From Ephemerocybe angulata (lineage: Eukaryota; Basidiomycota; Agaricomycetes; Agaricales; Psathyrellaceae), in NCBI GenBank assembly GCA_013368325.1, contig JAACJK010000060.1, forward strand, positions 248,001 through 312,000: a stretch of DNA of 64,000 bases, given 5' to 3'. Both the position numbers and the translations under genes were made by a program. The stretch's first letter is position 1; every line of letters begins with the position of its first letter. Shown piece after piece: positions 42,137 to 52,803 of this stretch. A model generated the notes under the pieces. It saw only the letters and a program-made list of their open reading frames with translations. It ran no database searches and was not told where the DNA came from.

Positions 42137-42194
42137 ACGGCGCAAGCGTAACCATAGAGCTGATATCATGTCATGTTCGGAACTCCTGTACATA

Positions 42195-43017
42195 TTACTG
42201 GTCGCCGCTAAACGTATTTCTATGGGTGTAAAGTGCTCTGCATATTGATGAGTGTACTGAGGTAGTCGGAAGCTCGATTGGCGTACCTCGTGAGCTTAAA
42301 CAGTGCAGCATACGATCCGGGAGTGACTTGCACAGTGCCATCTCTAGGCCAGAACGTGACTGGGTTCTCTTCGAATAGTCGGTACCCAACTTCAGCGTTC
42401 TGTGCGGCTCCCAAAGCGTCTCGATACGCCGATTCGAAGTGCTTGTTAAAGTAAAGGATTCCCACTATCCCAGCGCCCACCATCCTGTACGCAATGTCCG
42501 TGAGTTCAACATCATCATCGTTCCCATCTGCCATCGCCATATTCATGAACTGGAGCATTGCCCAAGATAGCACGAGAGAACGATAGGCAGGGACACTCTT
42601 CGCGTAAAACATAACCGCATATTTCGCCCTTCTGCCACCGCCCACCACGATGTCCAACCTGTTTATGGGCATCCAGATGTAGAAAGCATTGAGTTCACTC
42701 CTCAGGTACGTGTTGGCATCCTCCGTCAAGGAAGTGAGGTAGAAACTGGGCTGCGAACGGCGGTAGGTGATTTAATATGCCAACATATCCAAGGAATATT
42801 CGCTTACTGTCATGATATTTGCCAGTTTACACATAACGTCACATCCCAGATTGAGATGAGGGGAGGCATTGACAATCCGCAGGATCGCATGTCGCTGCTC
42901 CTTCCCATTCACTACATGATGGGTGCTCGAAGTGGCAGTCTGGGTGTTCGAGGAATATAAGCGAAAAAAGGGGTGTGATTCGGTGGTGACTGTGTCGACA
43001 GGGGTTTGGCTCGCCAT
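42195..43017 (-). CDS. Array family member D (three exons)
   Basis: Exons 43017-42808, 42750-42287 and 42237-42195, 238 residues, phases 0 and 2. Exon 1 ends QRHAILRIVNASPHLNLG then CKLANIMT. Exon 2: FYIWMPINRL, YAVMFYAKSVPAYRSLVLSW, ELTDIAYRMVGAGIVGILYF, NKHFESAYRDAL, NPVTFWPRDG. Exon 3 is only 14 residues (RALYTHRNTFSGDQ with the split Arg). Sister of B by the YRSL block and by the length of exon 1. It lies directly left of the Helitron, transcribed away from it. Confidence 0.72.
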
Positions 43018-43847
43018 CTGGGAATCGCTCTCAGGAAGTGGAAGTGTTGGACGGCCGATGTTCAGATTGTGCTTATAGCCCTCGATGTCGCCTTGAGTTC
43101 TTGGGCGCCAGAGGTCGTGACGTCACTCCCTCCATAATGGGTAGTTGACGCTTCACCCCTTTAGGCCTCATTACTCGTTGCTCTCACCCTTGAACAGACC
43201 GAACTCTCACTTCCTGCACCTACACAAACAGCCATTGTCACAGAGACGCCTGAGGCATGGAGAGGTGTCAGATGAATCTCTAGACCTTGTTCGGTGGTTC
43301 CGGCCCTTTTATGGCCTGACAAGGGATATAGCCCCATGCTGATTCAGATTTTGTGAGTGATCGATAGCATCGCATTGCGCGGTCTTAGAGCAATCGGCGC
43401 CTTGTTCAAGGACAGTCCCCTCCAGTGATTCTACGTCGACCATCTGCGTTTTCGCCTCGCACCACACTTTCTTTCCCGCCTCTCCACCTCACGTTCCTGC
43501 TCAAAGCATTCTCGCCTCCGCGTTTTGGAACCGTAAGTCCATCATCTGAAGTTGGAGAAACGCTGCTAAATTATCCTTTAGGCTATCACCAGGATCTACT
43601 TTCGTGTTTCTACGCCCGTGTGCTGTGAGTCCACCTCCCGGCTCCCACTTGGCACGACATGCTAAGCCTGACGGCGGGAACCTAGCGTTTTCTGGAGGTT
43701 CCATCCGGTCTCACAGGTATTTGGCTGGTCATTGGAAGTCAAGGCTTCGCTAACGGCCGACCGCGGTACTCCCAACCAAGTCTCCAGGTGCGTGTGCGGT
43801 GACTCTACAACACGCTTTCGCTGACGGCCGTAATCTAGCGTTGCATT
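43018..43847. other. Gap between D and the Helitron polyprotein
   Basis: No supported gene. It should contain the D promoter and the Helitron 5' end (a TC terminus), which I could not pin down. A 28-bp sequence here (43492-43519, CGTTCCTGCTCAAAGCATTC...) recurs with one mismatch at 62475-62502. Confidence 0.4.
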
Positions 43848-46800
43848 ATGGACGCTCGCATTGTCGCGTTATGTGACCAAGTCCTCACGGCTTGCAATCT
43901 TGCTACCCATGATGTCAATCTCAACGCAATTCTCGCTCTGCATGCACTCCCTGTAACCTCTCACACACATGATCAACGCGTCGAGCTATTGCTTAATCAC
44001 ACCCTCAATGGGCTCTGCCTCACGTCCTCTGGGACTTTCTGCACCTTGTTTCATACATACCCGTCGCACCAACTTCTGTCCAGCGATGCGTGTGTCTACC
44101 TGAATCAACAGACGTCGTTGCCTGTTCGTGTCTTGAGGAAGCTATGCGATTCTCTCGGGATCATGGCCGGTGTACCGATGAACGACGAAGGCTGGCGCCA
44201 AACTGTGTCACACATTCTGTCTTCCTACCCTGAAGGGTGCGTTCCTGTTAATGCTGGCGACCTCTCCAACCTTTCTTTCTTCTTCACCGACTACTTTTGG
44301 AGAAAGACAGGGCATCTGGAACTCGCTTATATGGGCCGGCTGCACGGAATTGCATTAGCAGGTGATCGAGCCTATAGGCGTTCTGCCCTCTTTCAGCATG
44401 TAGCGACTGGGGAATGCGTCCTTCACTGCCGCGCATGGGAAGGTTGCCATTCGGTCTTACTTTCTACGGAAATTGACACCTCAGAAGATAGTCTTCAGTC
44501 GGCAAATTCGTTTGTAACGGCTGTCATGGACTGTGCACTAGCAGCGTCGAGTCCGACCGCCTTCATCACCCCGTTGTTAGCTCTATATGGCGTAGATCCA
44601 CCTCCAGACACACCGATCGACGCTCTATTGCAGACTCTTCGCAACATCCGCCAAATCGCAACTAGAACAGCGCTCGCACTGGATATGCGAGAAGCGATGG
44701 AAACGATGGCAGAGCGTGAAAAGGTCATGTCGGACATAGCTGCGGCGTGGCCTCCTATCATAAGCACTGAGACGAAGGAGAACCTTATCAAGAACTTTAG
44801 AAACGCCACTTCAACTGAAAGACTCCTTGAAGCAACCTGCGCTATCTGTGGTATATCTGTTTTGCGCTCCAAGGTGTCCAGTTCACCACCCCATCATTTG
44901 CCTCTAGATCTTCTAAAGATTCCTGCAAACCGTACTGGCTATTCCATTCCAGCGCCTCTGGCAGATCACGCCACTCTCGCACCGTACCTCCTGGAGCCAG
45001 CTGGAGTTCTGCTCAATAACAAAGGAGAAACCTCTTTGAACGTCTGCCAGAAGTGTCGAGAGGCTCTTCAGAAGAAACGGTTACCATGTTTGGCTTTGGC
45101 TAATTCGCTCCACCTAGGCAAAGTTCCACCAGAGCTCGACGGGCTCACACAGGTTGAGGAAAGTCTAATCGCTTTGTGCCGTGCGAAATGCATGATCGTT
45201 CAGCTACAGTTCGATGAGGCGGGCTCGATGCCTAGCGCTGTCCAACAGAGAGCCCTTCGGGGGAATATCATAACGTTCCCGCAGCGCCCAGACTTCCTTC
45301 CTCCGCTGCTTCCACCTTCGATCGATGACATACTAGAGCGGATTTGCGTCGTCTTCATCGGTTCAAAGCTCCCAGATCCCTCGTGGTTTCTCACCCATGC
45401 GAAGCCTCTTCTCGTTCGAAGCAACAAGGTCCGTACTGCGCTAGAATGGCTGAAAAAGAACAACCCATTGTACTCGGAGGTCCAAATTAACGAGGACTGC
45501 TTACGTGCTCTGCCAACCGATACACTTCTTCCCTTTCATTACGACAACGTTCCAGAAGACACCCGCAGAGATGCAGCGACTTCAAGATACGAAAGTAATC
45601 TCGGTAGCCCTGAAGCGAGCGACGGCGAAATTTGTTTCAGCTCTATTGTGGTGTCCAATGTAGGACGTGAGGCCTCATCGAGGGAGTTGAGAGCTGCTGC
45701 GCTTCGGCACCTCAAAGCTAAGAGAGGCGCCGCCCTGTCTATGCCTCACGATGACTGCTTCGCCAACGAGTTCGATAATCCAGATCTCTTCCCATCGCTA
45801 TATCCTACGCTATTTCCTTATGGGTCAGGTGGTTTCGAGGATCCTCGACGCCAGTATGCCGTTTCATTTGCCTCGCATGTGCAACATGTTCTCTCTCTTA
45901 CTGACTCTCGCTTTCGACATCACGGTAGCTTCCTTTTCACGGCGTTCAATATGATTCAGCGTCGCTCGCTGTTGCTGAACGTAGCGTTCAAGACACGGCA
46001 CTCATGGTTCCGTGCACTCGCAGATGGATTTAATCTCTTGACTTCAGAAACGGTTGGAAAAGTGGCAAGCCGAATGACGGACGACACTTTCTTTACTACT
46101 CCCCACACGGAGGAGGAGAAGAAAGTGATATCGCTGATGAGCCATGTGAATTCCGTCACGCGTAAAGTGGAGGGGACAAGCAGCTCGCGCCTTTCCATGC
46201 GAAACGAAATTCGAGCTACTACATCCTCATTCGGTGTGCCTTCATTCTTCATAACCATAAACCCCGCAGACGTCTATAATCCGATTGTAAAGCTTCTCGC
46301 CGGTAACTCACCCGATTATGACATTGATAGTCTCCTTCCAGAACAGGTGCCCCGATATTGGGATCAAGCTAAACTCGTCGCACAGAACCCGTTCGTTGCA
46401 GCTAAATTCTTCGACCTGTACTCTCATGCATTTGTTGACGAGCTACTTGCATATGATAGACCGACAATGGAGCGGGGATATAAGCCAAGGATGGGGGTGT
46501 TGGGCTATACGAAGGCCTTTTATGCTTGCGTGGAAGCACAGGGACGTGGGACGTTGCATTGGCACATGGTTGTTTGGATCGAAGGCGCTTTAAACCCTAA
46601 TGACCTCAGAATTAAGTTTATAGAGGCTGTGGAGGGTTTTCAACAGCAGTTCACAGCATATATCGAGGATTGTATCTCATCTGCAGTGCCTGAACCTCCG
46701 ATGCCAGACGTCACTGTAGCGTCAGATACACATCATCCCTGCAGCGTCCGTGGCGTCAATTTTCGGGATCCAAACGAATGCACCTTCACACATCGCGAAA

Positions 46801-49800
46801 AGGATCTCTATAACCTGGTCAAGACCTGTCAAGTACACGCTCACAGAGCCACTTGCTTCAAGTACTGGAAAGGGCCTCCTGCGCCCAAAGAATGCCGGTT
46901 TAATCTTGGCGATGCTGCTTGCGTGCCTGAGTCAACGGTGGATCCAAACACGGGGGAGTTCACATTCAAGCACACCGATGGTAATGTAAACACCTTTAAT
47001 GATACCATCCTCGAAGCTGTACGGAACAACATGGACATTAAGCCTATCACATCTGGCGACAACGCAAAGGCCATCACATTCTACATCACAGACTATATCT
47101 CAAAAACTCAGCTTAAATCACACGTCGCATACGCAGCTCTCGAAACCGCTGTCAAGAAGTTGGAGACAGTTGAAAAGAGGTCCGAGATTGATTCAGAAGA
47201 TCGCTCGAAGAACTTACTGCAGAAGTGTGCGTACGAGCTGCTTTCACGACAAGAGCTTTCCGGCCCACAAGTTGCATCGTTCCTGATGGATTACCCTGAC
47301 CATTTCTCTAGCCACGAGTACCGATGCCTTTTCTGGACAGCTGCAGAGAGTTTCATAGAAGAATGCCTTCCAAGCCCAGAATGTTACGGGGAAGGTGTTG
47401 ATCTGCCCTCAGTGCCTCCGGCGCTTAATGTTCCAGCACCTCAAGCGCCTCCGAGCCTGCCCGTTATTGACGATGATGTCATCATGGAAGTCGACGATAA
47501 CGCGAATATTACCCCTCGGGCCTCACAGCTTCGCGACTACGTATTCCGGGGGAAGCTCGTCGAACCCTTATCCTACTGGGACTTTGTAGCACGAGCAAGC
47601 AAAGTCAAGTTCAAGGCTTTGAACGCCCGTGCTGGGGTGACACCTTCAAATATCGCTGAATTGGAGGACATGTGGGCTCCATACAACATACTCACCGCGC
47701 CCGCCGCTTCCCGTCCTGTGTGTCGCTTTCTGCCTGAGCACGACGAGTCAGAGACATGCTTCACTCAGATATGTCATCCACTACACGCCTTCTTGCCCGT
47801 CCCAATCGGCCCTGCGCTTCCTAGACGCGATAGACCCGCCACGCGCGCCAAATATTGCCGGATGATGCTCGTTCTCTTCAAGCCCTGGCGAACCGTTCAC
47901 GAGTTGAGGGGGAGCGCATCATCTTGGGAAGAAGCTTTTCTCGCCTTTCAAGGCTCGTCCCTGTACACCTCACGCATCGACCAGATCTTGACTAACATGC
48001 AAGTTTTTCATGAGTGTAAAGATAGTCGGGATGAGCATTTTCGTGACAGGCGGAAAAGGCTAGGTAATTTTGGGCGGCAGTTTGAAGGCAGAGACGAGAT
48101 GTCGATCCGGGAGGAAGATGAAGGTCTGGGGCCTGCTGGTGTTCAAGAAGAAGAGGCGTTCTTTGAATTCTTGAAAGCGTCTAAGACCATGGGAGAGTCA
48201 GAAATGCGTACGAAGAGAGCTGCCGAGTACCTGGAAATAGCGGCGCGGTGCGGCCTTCTGGATGCCGCTGACATGTCTGTGTATGAGAGAATGCTAGACG
48301 GAAAACGTTCTGCTACTTCCCATATGCACATCGATATTTCTTCAGCGGGAGATGGCATGGAGCAGGTGTGGAAGCATATCTACGACGACAAGCGCATGAG
48401 AGTATCCAAAAAGCGTAAGAGAGACGACGATGATGCGCAGGGTTCAACGGATCCCGACCCAGAGAAAAGACAGTGCCATGCACCCCAAGCAGTCCCCCAG
48501 ATAGCCGGTCCTCCTTCCAGGAACTTGGATTGTGATGAGCTCCGCAATGCCATTGCCCTAAAGTACACTCTAAATGAGAAACAAGCACTCGCATTCAGGG
48601 TTATTTCGAAGCATGTCCTAGAGGAAGAGGATGGTCCTTTGAGAATGTACATAGCAGGCCCAGCTGGGACAGGAAAAACGACGGTCATCAATGCTGTGAA
48701 GGATCTCTTCAGCCGAATCGATGGAGATTCCAAGGTTGTCCTCGCGTGCTATATGGGCATTGCAGCAAGGCATATCGGTGGTGTCACGTTGCACTCGGCG
48801 CTTAATCTGCGTGGAATGGGAAACATCAAGGTGCATGGCGATGTTCATCAGGCTCTGATCAAGTTCTGGGACGACAAGGACTGGCTAATTATTGATGAGG
48901 TCTCAATGATAAGTCTGACATTTTTGCACCAGATCAACGAGAGTCTACAGCATGCGAAAGAGTCCGAGAAGCCATTCGGTGGCATCAATGTTATCTTCCT
49001 CGGCGACTTCGCTCAACTCCCGCCAGTCGCTCAGAACCCTCTCTACAAGACGCTAGACCCCTTCAGATGCTCTACGACCGACGGCCAGAAGCAAGTATTT
49101 GGAAAACTGCTCTGGCATAGTGTGGATACTGTCGTTTCTTTGGATGAGACCCACCGCCAAGCCGGCGCTAAAAATGAGCGCTTCCGGGAACTTTTATCAC
49201 GATTGAGAGAGGGCACTTGTACTAACGATGATTACACCCTACTGCAGTCTAGAGTTTTAGGCCCTGACAAAGCTCATCTTTTCGCGACTACTGATTCCCC
49301 ATGGCGTGGGTGCCCGATTGTGGTCTCTGATAATGCAACAAAGGACGCATTAAACGAGTCTTGCGCTGTTCAGTTTGCGCTAGACAATAACGTTGACCTA
49401 CACTGGTACTACGCATCAGACTCAAGGCTGGGCCGGGCCATTGAAAATGACGACGTGCTCGAAGAACTCCAGACAAGAGACTCAGGTGCGACAAAGGGCA
49501 GACTCGGGCGCATTCCTCTCTGCATCGGTATGCCTGTGCTGGTTGCGCAAAACTGGGACGTACGCGGCGGGGTAGCAAATGGTAGTAGGGGTACTGTCTC
49601 TCAAGTGCGATTCAAATGGAATCGCAAAGGGCAGAGGGTGCTTACTTCTTGCGTGGTCCGCATCGCCGACTCAACTGACATCGCAATGCCTGGACTTGAC
49701 AAACACGAGATGCCGATACTCAGCGATTCTGTCGAGATGTCCTTCAACAATAAGTGGGCTAAGACATCCAAAAGTGCTCAACGTAAGCAAGTCGCCGTTG

Positions 49801-50315
49801 TCCCTGCTTTTGCGATGACGGCCCATCGGGCCCAAGGCCAAACCTTGTCTCATGTTATTGTCGACCTTTACTCTTGTCGTGGCACTGAAGCAGCGTACGT
49901 TATGGTGTCTAGAGCCACTTCTCTTGATGGGCTCCTTGTGTACCGGGACTTCGACAAAAAGAAGATAATGGCAGGTCAAAAGCCCGATGTTCTGCTAGAG
50001 AATCACCGTCTCCATATGAAGTCTCTATCGACGATAGTGAAGCACGCAGAACCGGGGTCAACGTTATGGGCAAATGCCGAGGCGGCGCTTAAATCAATTC
50101 CAAATCGGGCGACAAGTGCCGAAGTGGTTGATCGATACGCGATAACCTCTATCTTGAAGGACACCTCCATTACAGACCCTAACAAGACCAAGAACCGTCG
50201 CCCGGCCGCAACTGCAGTTGACGCTCTTCAACAAGAGACAATGGAGGCCTTTAGAGACTTCAAGGCGAGACATCCCCCGCCAAGAAGAAGGCGCATCCAG
50301 CGGAATGAGGTCTAA
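43848..50315 (+). CDS. Helitron Rep/Pif1-helicase polyprotein
   Basis: A single uninterrupted frame of 2155 residues, the transposase of a rolling-circle Helitron. Order of parts: a long N-terminal region with a CAICGISV ... CQKCREAL Cys pair; a Helitron-like N domain (RRSLLLNVAFKTRHSWFRAL); the HUH Rep endonuclease with HWHMVVW near residue 905 and a tyrosine pair in FYITDYISK near 1080; then a Pif1-type SF1 helicase with Walker A AGPAGTGKTT near 1602, Walker B WLIIDEVSM near 1680, FLGDFAQLPPV, DETHRQ, AFAMTAHRAQGQT and VMVSRATSL. All signature residues are present and there is no intron or stop, so it may be autonomous. It splits the paralogue array. Its TC and CTRR ends were not identified with confidence. 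Confidence 0.96.
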   Translation: MDARIVALCDQVLTACNLATHDVNLNAILALHALPVTSHTHDQRVELLLNHTLNGLCLTSSGTFCTLFHTYPSHQLLSSDACVYLNQQTSLPVRVLRKLCDSLGIMAGVPMNDEGWRQTVSHILSSYPEGCVPVNAGDLSNLSFFFTDYFWRKTGHLELAYMGRLHGIALAGDRAYRRSALFQHVATGECVLHCRAWEGCHSVLLSTEIDTSEDSLQSANSFVTAVMDCALAASSPTAFITPLLALYGVDPPPDTPIDALLQTLRNIRQIATRTALALDMREAMETMAEREKVMSDIAAAWPPIISTETKENLIKNFRNATSTERLLEATCAICGISVLRSKVSSSPPHHLPLDLLKIPANRTGYSIPAPLADHATLAPYLLEPAGVLLNNKGETSLNVCQKCREALQKKRLPCLALANSLHLGKVPPELDGLTQVEESLIALCRAKCMIVQLQFDEAGSMPSAVQQRALRGNIITFPQRPDFLPPLLPPSIDDILERICVVFIGSKLPDPSWFLTHAKPLLVRSNKVRTALEWLKKNNPLYSEVQINEDCLRALPTDTLLPFHYDNVPEDTRRDAATSRYESNLGSPEASDGEICFSSIVVSNVGREASSRELRAAALRHLKAKRGAALSMPHDDCFANEFDNPDLFPSLYPTLFPYGSGGFEDPRRQYAVSFASHVQHVLSLTDSRFRHHGSFLFTAFNMIQRRSLLLNVAFKTRHSWFRALADGFNLLTSETVGKVASRMTDDTFFTTPHTEEEKKVISLMSHVNSVTRKVEGTSSSRLSMRNEIRATTSSFGVPSFFITINPADVYNPIVKLLAGNSPDYDIDSLLPEQVPRYWDQAKLVAQNPFVAAKFFDLYSHAFVDELLAYDRPTMERGYKPRMGVLGYTKAFYACVEAQGRGTLHWHMVVWIEGALNPNDLRIKFIEAVEGFQQQFTAYIEDCISSAVPEPPMPDVTVASDTHHPCSVRGVNFRDPNECTFTHREKDLYNLVKTCQVHAHRATCFKYWKGPPAPKECRFNLGDAACVPESTVDPNTGEFTFKHTDGNVNTFNDTILEAVRNNMDIKPITSGDNAKAITFYITDYISKTQLKSHVAYAALETAVKKLETVEKRSEIDSEDRSKNLLQKCAYELLSRQELSGPQVASFLMDYPDHFSSHEYRCLFWTAAESFIEECLPSPECYGEGVDLPSVPPALNVPAPQAPPSLPVIDDDVIMEVDDNANITPRASQLRDYVFRGKLVEPLSYWDFVARASKVKFKALNARAGVTPSNIAELEDMWAPYNILTAPAASRPVCRFLPEHDESETCFTQICHPLHAFLPVPIGPALPRRDRPATRAKYCRMMLVLFKPWRTVHELRGSASSWEEAFLAFQGSSLYTSRIDQILTNMQVFHECKDSRDEHFRDRRKRLGNFGRQFEGRDEMSIREEDEGLGPAGVQEEEAFFEFLKASKTMGESEMRTKRAAEYLEIAARCGLLDAADMSVYERMLDGKRSATSHMHIDISSAGDGMEQVWKHIYDDKRMRVSKKRKRDDDDAQGSTDPDPEKRQCHAPQAVPQIAGPPSRNLDCDELRNAIALKYTLNEKQALAFRVISKHVLEEEDGPLRMYIAGPAGTGKTTVINAVKDLFSRIDGDSKVVLACYMGIAARHIGGVTLHSALNLRGMGNIKVHGDVHQALIKFWDDKDWLIIDEVSMISLTFLHQINESLQHAKESEKPFGGINVIFLGDFAQLPPVAQNPLYKTLDPFRCSTTDGQKQVFGKLLWHSVDTVVSLDETHRQAGAKNERFRELLSRLREGTCTNDDYTLLQSRVLGPDKAHLFATTDSPWRGCPIVVSDNATKDALNESCAVQFALDNNVDLHWYYASDSRLGRAIENDDVLEELQTRDSGATKGRLGRIPLCIGMPVLVAQNWDVRGGVANGSRGTVSQVRFKWNRKGQRVLTSCVVRIADSTDIAMPGLDKHEMPILSDSVEMSFNNKWAKTSKSAQRKQVAVVPAFAMTAHRAQGQTLSHVIVDLYSCRGTEAAYVMVSRATSLDGLLVYRDFDKKKIMAGQKPDVLLENHRLHMKSLSTIVKHAEPGSTLWANAEAALKSIPNRATSAEVVDRYAITSILKDTSITDPNKTKNRRPAATAVDALQQETMEAFRDFKARHPPPRRRRIQRNEV

Positions 50316-50325
50316 GCCAGACCTC
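50307..50325. other. Hairpin across the Helitron stop codon
   Basis: GAGGTCT, loop AAGCC, AGACCTC: a perfect 7-bp stem overlapping the stop codon of the polyprotein. Helitrons carry a short hairpin near the 3' end, but no CTRR follows within 15 bases, so it is not the canonical terminator. Confidence 0.4.
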
Positions 50326-50462
50326 TTTGTTCATCGTGCTCCGTAAGTTTTATTCCACAAGACAGTGCGCCATTATCTCTAACAGAATAAGTAGGGCAGG
50401 GATTTGGCCACCCTCCTTGTCGAAATCGCATCCCATCGTCCTCCGTTATCCGTTGTACCCAC

Positions 50463-50572
50463 TCGCATCCCGTATCTCGCATCCCGCATCCCTCATCTCG
50501 CATCCCGCACATCCCGCACAGCTCGCATCCCGCATCCCGCATCCCACATCTCGCATCCCGCATCCCACCTCG
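50463..50572. repeat. CGCATCC minisatellite
   Basis: About twelve degenerate copies of (T)CGCATCC / CGCACATCC / CTCATCT units, lying 35-145 bp upstream of the next gene's start codon, in its promoter or 5' leader. Confidence 0.8.
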
Positions 50573-50607
50573 CGCTCGCCGCTCCCACCCGGCCCCCACC
50601 TCTCAAT

Positions 50608-52195
50608 ATGTTTCCGACCCGCGACCTCTCCCTCTTCTGGAAGAATAGGCGTGCCAATGGCGTCTACGAACGCATGACGACCAAGATCAGCGATCTTGGG
50701 GATACCTTCATCGGCAACAATATCTACAAGAAGGACTTCGTCACCTTCGAAGCTTGGGGAGGGAACAAGGGTTTCAAGGCGATTGGCGGCAGGGATGTCG
50801 ACCGAGCGTTTACCTTCTTTGGCGAGATAACCCACCCCAAGCATGGTACTGCGCTTTCTGCATCAGGAAACCACATCTTCGTCTCGAAGGATGGCGGGGT
50901 AAGTCAATCTTCTTGATTTTGGAAGGTTTACTAACTTGAGAAACTTGCAGTTCGTGCCGCTCACCGATGAAAGTCGTGTAAAGGACCGACCGGTCATAGG
51001 TAATCTTACCTACGCCCCACCTCCCTTGCAAGCGCTCTTCGAGAACCAAATCGCAACGTTGAACGACATTCGCGTGGAGGACGAGGAGAAGGAGCAACGC
51101 CTTGGCGAAGTACGTCACATATCTCCCTTCCTCCTTCTTCCCTTCTCATTCATCTTTAGGATCCTTTCATCCACGAATGGGTCAAAGCATCTGATACGCA
51201 ATCTGAGGATGCTGTCGCTGATCTGATTATCTTAACTCTCGGCAACAAGTTCGTCGTACGTGCCATTTCTTTCCGCCCCTTTCGATACGCTCACGGATAT
51301 TGCCTCAGCTTCCGGGTGACAACCAGGCCTCCAAGGCCAAGGCATCCGTCTCCCCTCGCAAACGCATCAGGAGGCAAGAGGTCCCCGCCGAAGACAGGTC
51401 CGATGCTGCAGCGGACGAGTCAGGCCCCCCTCCCCCTGAATCTGGCTCCTCCTCTGGTCCCTCCTCTGGTACGTTACGACGTTTCGTATGCGCTTCCTCG
51501 CTCAATTGTCCATTTTGCCCATAGGAGGCGACAGCGTCCATATCGGCGCCTTTTACGAGCCTAGCACCATGCCTGATTTTAGTGGTGCTCCTTGCTTTGA
51601 CCTGCGTCACAAGAAGCTCATACAGGCTGACGTCCGGGATGTCAACGGACGCTTGATCCAGCCCAAAGAATATCTGACAGCGCTTCGTCCCGGGACTGTT
51701 ATCCTCGCGAAGTGTACTCTCCACAAGTATGAGATGCCTCCCTCTGCAGGATATCGTCGTGGCCGCAAGGTACGTCACCAACGGTCCTCCATCTGACCGC
51801 TATCCTGACGACCTTGCCCGTACTAGATCTACCAGCTGAACGCAATCTCCACCCGCGTCATTGCCGAGTCGGAGCACCCCGTCGAAGAGATCTTTCCTAT
51901 TTCGCCCCCCGCCGCCGCCGGCGTAATCGCAACCCCCGTCACTGCGGATGGAACCGACCTCTCCCCTGATCCTTTCAAGGATTTCGATCTCGGAGTCAGC
52001 CCGGTCGCCGGACCTTCCTCGCCTGCTCCGGCTGCCGCTCGACCTTCCAGCCCTCTTCCTGCGTCTTCTACCGAGGCTGGTTCTGCTGCTGACCCGAAGG
52101 GGAAGGGGAAGGGGAAGGGCCCCGCCCATAAAGGCAAGCCCTCCCCCAGCAAGCGCAACAGGGAAGACGCCGATATGGACGACGATTTCGCCTGA
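50608..52195 (+). CDS. Hypothetical six-exon protein (gene E)
   Basis: Exons 50608-50898, 50951-51109, 51160-51255, 51309-51468, 51525-51769 and 51827-52195 join in frame to give 439 residues; every boundary has GT-AG. Residues 1-95 form a folded region (LSLFWKNRRANGVYER, FIGNNIYKKDFVTFEAWGG, FTFFGEITHPKHG). Around 150-240 there is a short acidic and then a Pro/Ser-rich linker. A second folded region is at about 240-330 (VHIGAFYEPSTMPDF, GRLIQPKEYLTALRPGTVI, LHKYEMPPSAGYRRGRKIYQ). The C-terminus is disordered and basic, with GKGKGKGPAHKGKPSPSKRN, perhaps a nuclear localisation signal. It lies 290 bp from the Helitron frame and could be captured cargo or a neighbour. I do not recognise it; a DNA-associated role is a guess from the tail. 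Confidence 0.7.
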
Positions 52196-52803
52196 TCCAT
52201 CGACCGATCGACGCAACCGCCGCCTCTCTTATGCCACGGCGCATATCACGACCCTAACGACCTCCCTCGAACGTGGTGATCTCTGCCTACTGTCTTCCCA
52301 CGATTCATCATCCAGTCGACGATCCTTCATGTCGACGTCTCTGCTACATACGTCCCTCCGTCTCGTTTCATGCCTCCGTTTGTTTTACGTCCCTCCGCCT
52401 CTGTTTTAAACTTCCTCCGTCTCCGTTTCATGCCTCCGTTTATTTTCCTTCAATACGACCCTGAAACCTCCCTCTTTCTTGCCTGTCTTGGACAGTTGGC
52501 CTCGGATTTGTGTTTGAATCTCAGAATGGACTCCTTACGGCTTAGATGCCCTCCCACTTTTCTTTGGCTCTTCTTGATCTCCCAATCTCTTTCTTTTACC
52601 TGCTTATGCGAATAGTTTAGTATTCGCTGTGTTTGAAATTTCAATGTTTGACAATAGTTACTCAATAAAAAATTCGGCTTCGGCCACCAAATTTCGACGT
52701 GTGATGAATGCAACTCATATATGTTCATGCACGTCTTGCAACATGCATACGAAGAAAGGGATCTGGTGGAAGGTGAGCTTTCTCTCTTCGTTCCAAATTC
52801 CCT
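52196..52803. other. Intergenic, TCCGTCTC-type repeats
   Basis: No gene. 52335-52460 has several degenerate CATGCCTCCGTTTNTTTTNC / CCTCCGTCTC units. The right end is the upstream region of gene F. Confidence 0.4.

Noticed and set aside
50307..50325. Hairpin as the canonical Helitron 3' end
   Set aside because: It overlaps the stop codon and no CTRR followed by T occurs at the expected distance.
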